The position numbers and the translations under genes were made by a program. From JAENVT01 sp040005915 (GTDB taxonomy: Bacteria > Actinomycetota > Acidimicrobiia > Acidimicrobiales > Ilumatobacteraceae), in contig JBDTYA010000035.1 in assembly GCA_040005915.1 (NCBI GenBank), positions 1-20,269 on the forward strand: DNA of 20,269 nt. The letters run 5' to 3'. Of this stretch, positions 13,461 through 20,134 are shown in pieces. A model generated the notes under the pieces. That model searched no databases. It saw only the letters and a program-made list of their open reading frames with translations, and had not been told where the DNA came from. Position 1 is the stretch's first letter. Each line of letters begins with the position of its first letter.

Positions 13461-15326
13461 ATGTGCCGAGTGTTCGTGAGCGGCCGCGGCAACGTCTTCA
13501 TGAGAGAGATCGCCGAGCATCTGGTCGAGGCTTTGACGCTCGCCGGTCGGTCCGCCGATCTCATCATCGACGATCTGCCTGACGCGATCGGCAATTCGGC
13601 CGGCAAGCCGATCGACAACCTGGTCGTCGCCCCTCACGAGTTCTTCGTGCTGTCGCTCGCGTCGGAGACCGATCGCCTGCGCGCCGCGGCGAACTCGGTG
13701 TGCATCAACACCGAGCAACCGGGTACGCCGTTCTTCGACCTGGCGATGACCTACGCGGCGTGTGGACCGGTCGTTCTCGACATCAACCGATACTCGCTCG
13801 ACGCTGTGCGCCGCCTCGGCTTTGCAGCGGTTCACCTGCCGTTGGGATGCACACCGTCGATGGACGCCTGGCACGGCGATGCTCGGCAGCGACGAATCGA
13901 CCTCGGCTTCCTCGGTGGTCGCACGCCTCGGCGTGAAGCGTTCATCGCCGGCGCCGGCGGGATGCTGTGGGAGTGGAACACCGATCTCCGGTTCTTCAGC
14001 TGGCACCGACCGATCCTCGGCGGCGGGCCGGCGTTCGCCACCGGCGATGCGAAGTTCGCCGCACTCGCCGATACCCGCATCCTGCTGAACGTGCACCGCG
14101 GTGACGAGCCGTACTTCGAGTGGGCCCGCGTCGTCGAGGCGATGGCCAACGGCTGCGTGCTCGCGAGCGAGAGCTCGACCGGTTTCGAACCCCTCGAACC
14201 CGGCGTGCACTTCCTGATGGCGCCGCTCGAGAACCTGGCCGAGCAGGCGATCGCGTTGGCGTTCGACGAACCACGTCGCGCCGCGATGGCCGACGCGGCG
14301 TACAAGTTGGCGACCACAGCTCTGTCGCAGGGCGAGCTCCTCCAGACTGCACTCGCCGAGGCGTCGGACGTGGCGAAGCGGAAGACTGGGCATCCGTCGC
14401 CACCACGCCGTCGCCGGTCACGCCCGGCGCCTGCCGCGGCTGCGCCGGTCGTCCCCCACGATCTCATCAAGGTCGCCAGCGAGTTGAAGGCGGCGTACAT
14501 CAGCCAGCTGAAGATGACGCGCAGCATCGAGGGCACGATCAGCCTCGTCGAACATGGCGATGCGGACCACGTCGAGGTCAGCTCGACATCGACGTACCAG
14601 TCGTTCGAGCCGCAGGTGTCGGTGGTGATCCCGCTGTTCAACCAGGGCCACTACCTGGCGGAGGCCGTGCGATCGGTGATCGCCGCCGGCGGCGCCTCGG
14701 GCCCGCCCACCGAGCTGGTCATCGTCGACGACCATTCCACCGACGAGTCGCTCGCCACCGCCCAGCGACTGCTCGACGATCACGACTGGTTCCCGGCAAC
14801 CCTGATCGCCAGGGCCGCGAACGGCGGCTTGCCGGTGGCGCGCAACACCGGTTTCAACCAGGCCAGGGCGCAGTATGTTTTCGCGCTCGACGCCGACAAC
14901 CTGCTGTACCCGACCGGCCTCCGGAGGTTGGTCGATCATCTCGACACGGCACCGCCTGAGGTCGTCGCCGCATACGGGATCCTCGAGCGTTTCGACACCA
15001 CGGGATCGGTCGGCCTCACCAGCCACCTGCCGTGGGATGCCGACCTGCTCGTCCATGGCGCGTTCATCGATGCGATGGCCCTCTTCCGCCGCGAAGCATG
15101 GTCGGGGCTCGGTGGCTATTCGACCGCCGACGGCCTGTACGGCTGGGAGGACTACGACCTGTGGTTGTCGGTTGCCGAGACCGGTGGTCGCGCCGATCTG
15201 GTCCGTTCGATCGTCGGTCGCTACCGCGAACAACCCGGCTCGATGCGCAAGATCAGCGATGTCGACATGGCATCGAACTTCGTCACACTCCGCGAACGAC
15301 ATCCGAGGTTGCCATGGCCGAGCTGA
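13461..15326 (+). CDS. Two-domain glycosyltransferase: CgeB-like GT + GT2 (copy B)
   Basis: A 621-residue paralogue of the gene at 6077-7978. Residues about 1-310 are the CgeB-like GT-B part: VFVSGRGNVFM, NLVVAPHEFFVLS, CINTEQPGTPFFDLA, LGFLGGRTPRREAF and EPYFEWARVVEAMANGCVLA. A linker rich in Pro and Arg (about 312-335) and a short helical stretch follow. Residues about 385-600 are GT2: VSVVIPLFNQG, ELVIVDDHSTDES, DADN (477-480) and GWEDYDLWLS (561-570). All key residues look intact. The ATG at 13461 has no ribosome binding site but a -10 box 8 bases upstream. The end overlaps the next coiled-coil gene by 13 bases. Both paralogues are neighbours of coiled-coil genes, but these lie upstream of copy A and downstream of copy B. 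Confidence 0.93.
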   Translation: MCRVFVSGRGNVFMREIAEHLVEALTLAGRSADLIIDDLPDAIGNSAGKPIDNLVVAPHEFFVLSLASETDRLRAAANSVCINTEQPGTPFFDLAMTYAACGPVVLDINRYSLDAVRRLGFAAVHLPLGCTPSMDAWHGDARQRRIDLGFLGGRTPRREAFIAGAGGMLWEWNTDLRFFSWHRPILGGGPAFATGDAKFAALADTRILLNVHRGDEPYFEWARVVEAMANGCVLASESSTGFEPLEPGVHFLMAPLENLAEQAIALAFDEPRRAAMADAAYKLATTALSQGELLQTALAEASDVAKRKTGHPSPPRRRRSRPAPAAAAPVVPHDLIKVASELKAAYISQLKMTRSIEGTISLVEHGDADHVEVSSTSTYQSFEPQVSVVIPLFNQGHYLAEAVRSVIAAGGASGPPTELVIVDDHSTDESLATAQRLLDDHDWFPATLIARAANGGLPVARNTGFNQARAQYVFALDADNLLYPTGLRRLVDHLDTAPPEVVAAYGILERFDTTGSVGLTSHLPWDADLLVHGAFIDAMALFRREAWSGLGGYSTADGLYGWEDYDLWLSVAETGGRADLVRSIVGRYREQPGSMRKISDVDMASNFVTLRERHPRLPWPS

Positions 15327-15574
15327 TCCCCGACACCGAACGAGAGCTGCGCGCTCGGATCCTCGAGCTCGAGGCGCTGGTAGAAGCGCGAACCCAGGCG
15401 ATCGTCGGCCTCGGCGCGCAGTTGGCAGAGCAACGCGGCGACGGATCGCCCGTACTGGCCGAACGCCTTCGCGACGTCGAACGCCAGCTCGCCGAACTGC
15501 ACGGAAGCAAGGTCATGCGCTACACGGCGCGAGCCCGCAGGGCGTACGCGATTCTGCGCGGCGCACGTGGCTGA
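15314..15574 (+). CDS. Small coiled-coil protein with basic C-terminal tail (copy 5)
   Basis: An 86-residue protein. Residues about 8-65 are a heptad coiled coil (TERELRARILELEALVEART, then LAERLRDVERQLAELHGS), followed by a basic end (SKVMRYTARARRAYAILRGA). ATG 15314 lies inside the end of the two-domain glycosyltransferase gene with GAGG 5 bases upstream; the frame is open further back but only as an overlap of that gene. Its stop overlaps the next small gene by 8 bases. LHGSKVMRYTARARRA resembles the coiled-coil-plus-S-x-x-x-R-x-T-x-x-x-R endings found inside larger O-antigen glycosyltransferases (recollection). No catalytic motif; role inferred from layout only. Confidence 0.78.
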   Translation: MAELIPDTERELRARILELEALVEARTQAIVGLGAQLAEQRGDGSPVLAERLRDVERQLAELHGSKVMRYTARARRAYAILRGARG

Positions 15575-15716
15575 CACCGCGGACGATGAGCGGGCGAAGG
15601 CTGGGATCGTCGCCGCGTTGAACGACCAGCTGCATCAGTCAAGGCAGCAGCAATCGAGGCTTCGCGACGCTCTGACCAGGACACTTGCCCTCGTGAAGCG
15701 GGACCAACGACCCTGA
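15567..15716 (+). CDS. Very small helical protein (copy 6, 49 residues)
   Basis: A GTG-initiated open frame of 49 codons that overlaps the previous stop by 8 bases. The product is charged and helical with heptad-like spacing (ERAKAGIVAALNDQLHQ, then QQQSRLRDALTRTLALVKRD) and ends basic, so it looks like a truncated member of the small coiled-coil set. No ribosome binding site is obvious, so expression would depend on coupling. Its last bases provide the possible -35 element of the following gene. Support is the frame, composition and overlap only; it is short enough to be missed by gene finders or to be fortuitous. Confidence 0.5.
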   Translation: MADTADDERAKAGIVAALNDQLHQSRQQQSRLRDALTRTLALVKRDQRP

Positions 15717-15740
15717 CCGCGGCAATCGTTGGGGTAACAT
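15713..15740 (+). promoter_or_regulatory. Promoter for the secreted repeat protein
   Basis: CTGACC (15713-15718, 4 of 6 matches to TTGACA) and TAACAT (15735-15740) are separated by 16 bases. This predicts a leader of about 55 bases ending in an AGGAG ribosome binding site (15790-15794), 7 bases before ATG 15802. It is the only gene here with a full sigma-70-like promoter, a leader and a strong ribosome binding site. Confidence 0.55.
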
Positions 15741-15801
15741 CTGTTGAGCGCCTCATCGAGTGTGCCGATGTAATCCGCGGGCCGGTCTGAGGAGATCCTG
15801 A

Positions 15802-18387
15802 ATGAAACGTCGCTCGTGGAGCATTGCCGTGGTCGTCGGCCTGGTGTCGTCTGTCGTCATCGCCAACACTGCGTCGGCTCACCCCACCCAGTCGGTCAGC
15901 ACGCTGACGGCACCGCCATCCGCGGCGTTCTCGACCAGCGGCGACTACGCCACCGACGTGTTGGGCGACCCGTGGGACTTCTCGAACGACGAGGACGTGC
16001 CGCCGGTGATGACCATCGGCACGGAGGGCAGCTTCGGGATCTCACGCGATCCCAGCGGAATCCTGACCGTCGACGGTAGGGCAGGGTCGACGATCAAGCT
16101 CGTTCGCTCGTGGGGCATGGAACTGCCGTGGGGGCGCGATGGGTTGTTGAAGCCGATCGACGCAGTCACCTACACGCACCTCTCCTTCGCCCTGAACACC
16201 AGTCAGAAACGCAACATGGGTGTGCAGTGGTTCAACGAGGCCGGCCAGACATGTGTCATCGGCTTCACCACCGAAGCGGGCTTCCTGGTACACGACATCG
16301 ACCTCACCGGTCCCGGCCTGCCGGGTTGCGCGACCGCGTGGACGGGCAAGATCGTCCGGCTGCAGATCATCGCCGGTGGGTCGTTCAGCGGAGTCGACCG
16401 TTTCACGATGCAGCTTCATTGGGTGCGCCTGCACCGCGCCGATTCGTCGATGACGCCTGAGGCCTCGCCCGTGGTTCGGGTGTTGAGCCCCAGCGACGTC
16501 GGTGGTGCCGACTATGCGACGACCGCCGGCAACCCTTGGGACTTCGCCGGCCCCGACGATGTGGTCAGCACCGGCGACATCATCAACAGCGGCTTCGATG
16601 GCACGGCCTTCAACGGTCAAACCTCGCGCAACGACTCGTTCGTCGAACTGCCGTTGAGATCGCCGCTGATCACCGATCGCTACCACAGGGCCACGATCGA
16701 CATCTGCTACGGCGGCGGCTTCAGCTTCGCCGACGCGCCCGGCGGCGGCATGGTCGGCCGGTTCGCGTGGTTCGACGAAGGCGGGCAGATCTGGAGCGAG
16801 ACGCAGGACGTAGTCGTCTACCCCGGCTGCAACCAGATGACGGTCGACCTGGCGACCAACCCGGCGGTCGCGGTCAACGACGAGAACACGATCTACAAGG
16901 CGGGCTGGCGTGGGCTGCGCATCACCAGGCTCCGTTTCGATCCCAACGAAGATCCGGGAGTCCGCGACTTCTCGTTGCGCGACATCCGCCTGGCCGACGA
17001 CGCTGCGTTCTCGTCGGGCACCTACCCGATCTCCTTCGCATCGAGCACCACCGGCAGCGCCGACGTGTTCGTGACGACCGACAAGGGCGCATGGAACGGC
17101 ACCAAGATCGGAACCGTTGCGGTCAATGCCGGCGCCAACACCTTCCAATGGGACGGTTCCGGCCTGCCCAACGGGACCTACTGGACGTACGTGACCGTGC
17201 ACAGCGGCAACACCGTCGGCTCGGCGTATTCCAGTGGACCAGTACGCATCGAACGAGCGGTACCGCCGACCCGTAGCTTCTACGTTCCGCTGAACCCGGC
17301 ACGGCTGCTCGACACCCGCGATGGCGAAGGCGGCAACATCTCGGCGCTCAGCAGCAACGCGACGACCGAACTGATCGTCAACGGCGTCGGGGGAGTGCCC
17401 GCCACAGGCGCGACTGCCGTGGTGCTCAACGTCACCGTCGACGCCCCACTGACGTCGGGGTTCATCACCGCCTGGCCATCGGGCGAAGCGCAGCCGACCG
17501 TGTCGAACCTGAACTACGTCGCCGGTCAGACGGTGCCGAACCTGGTGACGGTGAAGATCGGCGCCAACGGTCGCGTCAACCTCTACAACTCCGAGGGCTA
17601 CACCCATCTGATCGCCGATGTCGTCGGCTACTACACGGCGACGAGACCGACGAGCGGCGGACTGTTCACCGCCGTTCCGCCGAAACGCCTGCTCGACACG
17701 CGCGACACCGGCACACCGGTGGCCGGCGGCACGGCCATCAACCTTGCCGTCACCGGTGGCGCGACCACCGTGCCTGCCGGTGCGACCGGTGTGGCCCTCA
17801 ACGTCACGGTCGACCAGCCGACGGGTCCGGGTTACCTCACCGTGTGGCCGACCGGAGAAACGCAGCCGCTGGCGTCGAGTCACAACTTCGTCGCCGGGCT
17901 GACGGTCGCCAACCTCGTGCTGGCCAAGGTCGGCGCGGGCGGTCAGGTCAGCATCTTCAACTCGTTCGGCAGCACCCACGTCGTCGTCGACGTGGTCGGT
18001 TACTTCTCGGGCACCGGCGGGGTCTTCGTGCCGGTGAGCCCGGCACGCATCGTCGACAGTCGCTTCGGCGTCGGCAACGGCGTCAACGGGCCGATCGGTC
18101 AAGCTCAGTCGATCGACCTCAGCGTGGCCGGCGTCGGGCCCGTGCCCGGCGCAGCCACCGCAGCGATCGTCAACGTCACCTCCGTCGACTCCAGTGCGCC
18201 GTCGTTCATCACCGTCTGGCCGGCAGGAACGGCGCGGCCGACCGCTTCGACGATGAACCCCCGACCCGGCGTCCCCGTCCCCAACCTCGCCTATCTGAAG
18301 CTGGGGACCGGCGGCAAGTTGTCGCTCTACAACAACACCGGCTCCACCCAGTACCTCGTCGACGTCTTCGGCTACATCATCGCCTGA
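15802..18387 (+). CDS. Secreted modular surface protein with three RLLDTR repeats
   Basis: An 861-residue exported protein. A signal peptide (MKRRSW, a hydrophobic core, then ANTASA) is probably cut after residue 26. Two related N-terminal modules follow, marked by DYATDVLGDPWDF (about 47-59) and DYATTAGNPWDFAGPDDV (about 235-252). They look like beta-sandwich, possibly sugar-binding, domains. Residues about 408-485 resemble a FlgD-type Ig-like module (GTVAVNAGANTFQWDGSGLP, NGTYWTYVTV). Three repeats of roughly 120 residues start near 494, 621 and 740, each with P-x-R-L/I-L/V-D-T/S-R, LNVT(V) or VNVTSV, a WP(S/T/A)G motif and ending DV(V/F)GY. This repeat type is common in actinobacterial surface proteins (recollection). 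No LPXTG motif or C-terminal anchor is visible; the protein ends at the last repeat (FGYIIA). It may bind the polysaccharide made by this locus, which is not demonstrable from sequence. Confidence 0.9.
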   Translation: MKRRSWSIAVVVGLVSSVVIANTASAHPTQSVSTLTAPPSAAFSTSGDYATDVLGDPWDFSNDEDVPPVMTIGTEGSFGISRDPSGILTVDGRAGSTIKLVRSWGMELPWGRDGLLKPIDAVTYTHLSFALNTSQKRNMGVQWFNEAGQTCVIGFTTEAGFLVHDIDLTGPGLPGCATAWTGKIVRLQIIAGGSFSGVDRFTMQLHWVRLHRADSSMTPEASPVVRVLSPSDVGGADYATTAGNPWDFAGPDDVVSTGDIINSGFDGTAFNGQTSRNDSFVELPLRSPLITDRYHRATIDICYGGGFSFADAPGGGMVGRFAWFDEGGQIWSETQDVVVYPGCNQMTVDLATNPAVAVNDENTIYKAGWRGLRITRLRFDPNEDPGVRDFSLRDIRLADDAAFSSGTYPISFASSTTGSADVFVTTDKGAWNGTKIGTVAVNAGANTFQWDGSGLPNGTYWTYVTVHSGNTVGSAYSSGPVRIERAVPPTRSFYVPLNPARLLDTRDGEGGNISALSSNATTELIVNGVGGVPATGATAVVLNVTVDAPLTSGFITAWPSGEAQPTVSNLNYVAGQTVPNLVTVKIGANGRVNLYNSEGYTHLIADVVGYYTATRPTSGGLFTAVPPKRLLDTRDTGTPVAGGTAINLAVTGGATTVPAGATGVALNVTVDQPTGPGYLTVWPTGETQPLASSHNFVAGLTVANLVLAKVGAGGQVSIFNSFGSTHVVVDVVGYFSGTGGVFVPVSPARIVDSRFGVGNGVNGPIGQAQSIDLSVAGVGPVPGAATAAIVNVTSVDSSAPSFITVWPAGTARPTASTMNPRPGVPVPNLAYLKLGTGGKLSLYNNTGSTQYLVDVFGYIIA

Positions 18388-19813
18388 ACCCTGTGGAGTG
18401 CGACGAGGCACCCAGGTGGGCCTGAAACACTCCACTTGGTTGGGGGAGCGTCTGGGCGGCGAGCCAGGCCACCGCTACGGCGTTCATGGCGATCAGCAGC
18501 CATGGGTTCAGCGGTGGGCTCCACGAGGGGCTCCGCAAGGTGAGGGAGCCGTCGAGCCCGACCATGTAGCGACGCAACGTCTGCCACAGCGTCAGCACTT
18601 CCGCACCCGCAGCCGCGGCGACGATCCCGATCATGACGACACGTCGTGGTAGTTCGTTGCGTGCCGCGTACAGCACGCCGCCCATTGCGAACGAGATCGA
18701 ATACCGCCCCTGCCAGATCTCACCGATCCGGGTGTGAACCGCGACCTCCGCCAACGTCGGCAACACCAACGCTGCGGCGAGCCAGGCAACGTGCCAGCGA
18801 GGCCCACTCCCTTGCCGGATCGTCCACGACACTGCGGCGATCAACACCGCGACCCATACGAACTGAGCGATCACCGGTGCGAAGAACTCGTTCCAGCCGA
18901 GCGCGCCGATCGCCTGATTGACCGTCGTCGGGATACCGCGGATCGATCGGCTCAGCGCGGATGCGAACGAGTCGGAATCAGCGGTCCGCTTGTCGCTGAC
19001 GACGAGGCCGGTCCATCGGCTCCACGCCAGTGACGCCACACCGGCGAGCACGACCGGGCCGACCAGGGTCGCCATCCGCCGCATACCGAACGGCCTCGGC
19101 AACGTCGGGATGACGAGCAGCGCGACGATCGCAATGTCGATGAACGCGGCAGGCCGAAGGACGAGGCAGACGGCCAGCGGCACCGACACCCAGGCAAGCG
19201 AGGCCTCGGCGCGTTCGGTGTCGAAGCGGGCGACCGCCTCGACGGTCGCGACCGCGACCAACGCGATCTCGATGGCGCTGGTGCCGACGACGCCCAACAG
19301 GAACCACGCCGACGGGGTCAGCGCGGCGAACAGCCACGCCGCACGCCGGCTGCGCGTCAGCGCGAAGCCGAGGATGATCGCGCACAGCACCACGGACGCC
19401 ATTCGGTACGCCATCACTCCATCGCCGGACGAGAAGACGCGGGCGATGCCTCCCACCACCACGTAGAACCATGGCGGCGCAGCACCGGCCGATGTCGCCA
19501 CGGCGATGTCGCCTGACGGCGAGCCGGCAACCGAACAGTCCGCGGTGATCTTCTCGTCGTGCCGGTAGCAGGCCGGGTCACCCGTGGAGAGCGCAGCCGG
19601 AACCGTGACCTGTCGGTAGCCGGGAGCGAATCCCTCGACAGGCCGGCCGACCAGATCTCCGTGCGCCGCGGCGGCCGCCCGGGTGACGTGGGCCGGTTCG
19701 TCGGGTCCTCCGTACCGCGCCGTGGCCAACGCCCACGTGCAACCGATGATCGCAAACGCGGCGGTTGCACCGAGCCAGCCCGTCGCCCGACCGGCACCCG
19801 TCGACGCGCTCAC
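18377..19813 (-). CDS. DUF2142-type polytopic membrane protein
   Basis: A 478-residue integral membrane protein. After the first span (about 12-32) comes RYGGPDEPAHVTRA, with the DEPAH motif (38-42) typical of DUF2142 proteins, a family with a GT-C-like layout: a first loop with acidic residues followed by many spans. Roughly ten hydrophobic segments can be seen, and an extracytoplasmic loop between spans 1 and 2 contains two cysteines (ACYRHDEKITADCS) that could form a disulphide. Members are often found in cell-envelope polysaccharide clusters, and a lipid-linked-sugar glycosyltransferase role has been suggested by topology; activity is unproven. The start is GTG 19813; no -10 box at 7-8 bases or clear ribosome binding site is seen. 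Its end overlaps the secreted protein's end by 11 bases, tail to tail. Confidence 0.88.
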   Translation of the reverse strand: MSASTGAGRATGWLGATAAFAIIGCTWALATARYGGPDEPAHVTRAAAAAHGDLVGRPVEGFAPGYRQVTVPAALSTGDPACYRHDEKITADCSVAGSPSGDIAVATSAGAAPPWFYVVVGGIARVFSSGDGVMAYRMASVVLCAIILGFALTRSRRAAWLFAALTPSAWFLLGVVGTSAIEIALVAVATVEAVARFDTERAEASLAWVSVPLAVCLVLRPAAFIDIAIVALLVIPTLPRPFGMRRMATLVGPVVLAGVASLAWSRWTGLVVSDKRTADSDSFASALSRSIRGIPTTVNQAIGALGWNEFFAPVIAQFVWVAVLIAAVSWTIRQGSGPRWHVAWLAAALVLPTLAEVAVHTRIGEIWQGRYSISFAMGGVLYAARNELPRRVVMIGIVAAAAGAEVLTLWQTLRRYMVGLDGSLTLRSPSWSPPLNPWLLIAMNAVAVAWLAAQTLPQPSGVFQAHLGASSHSTGFRR

Positions 19814-19818
19814 CTCGA

Positions 19819-19824
19819 TAGTGT
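19819..19824 (+). promoter_or_regulatory. Leaderless -10 box TAGTGT for the small anchored protein
   Basis: TAGTGT lies 7 bases before GTG 19832, in the 18-base gap between divergent start codons. Confidence 0.45.
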
Positions 19825-19831
19825 CGGGGGC

Positions 19832-20131
19832 GTGGTGGAGCCGATCGAACCCAAGCGGCGATCGCGCAGGACCCTCATCGGCGTGACGGCCGGCGTCGTC
19901 GTCGCCGGCGCGCTGGTGGCGTACGGCTTCTCGAGGTCAGATGACAACCGGGTGCCGGCCAACACGCCGCCGACCATCGGCGGCATCCAGGCGCCGGCCG
20001 TGGTTCTGTCCACCCAAGACCTCGTGGTGACCACTTCGCAGACCACCCCCGGCACTGTCGATGTACCTGTGGTGCCGGGCACCGTCGACGTCGGGTTCCC
20101 GCCGGTGTCGAGCAACATCCTCGTGCCATAG
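19832..20131 (+). CDS. Small membrane-anchored protein, unknown function
   Basis: A 99-residue protein starting at GTG 19832 (a second GTG follows directly). The N-terminus is basic (EPKRRSRRT), then comes one hydrophobic span (about 14-33) and an external part of about 65 residues rich in Thr, Val and Pro, with PGTVDV repeated twice (about 74-79 and 83-88). The topology suggests a single-pass protein with an extracytoplasmic tail, and there is no lipobox cysteine. The frame is open upstream, but a -10 box placed 7 bases before this GTG and the divergent neighbour support the start. No known domain recognised; linkage to the polysaccharide locus is uncertain. Confidence 0.72.
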   Translation: MVEPIEPKRRSRRTLIGVTAGVVVAGALVAYGFSRSDDNRVPANTPPTIGGIQAPAVVLSTQDLVVTTSQTTPGTVDVPVVPGTVDVGFPPVSSNILVP

Positions 20132-20134
20132 GTT

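Noticed and set aside
13521..14393. 815-residue minus-strand frame extending the tandem GT2 upstream
   Set aside because: The extension is antisense to the well-supported two-domain glycosyltransferase and shows no domain.
16042..18435. Long minus-strand open frame (797 codons) opposite the secreted protein
   Set aside because: Composition is the Arg/Asp/Val/Gly-rich shadow of a high-GC gene; the plus strand has a signal peptide and clear repeats.
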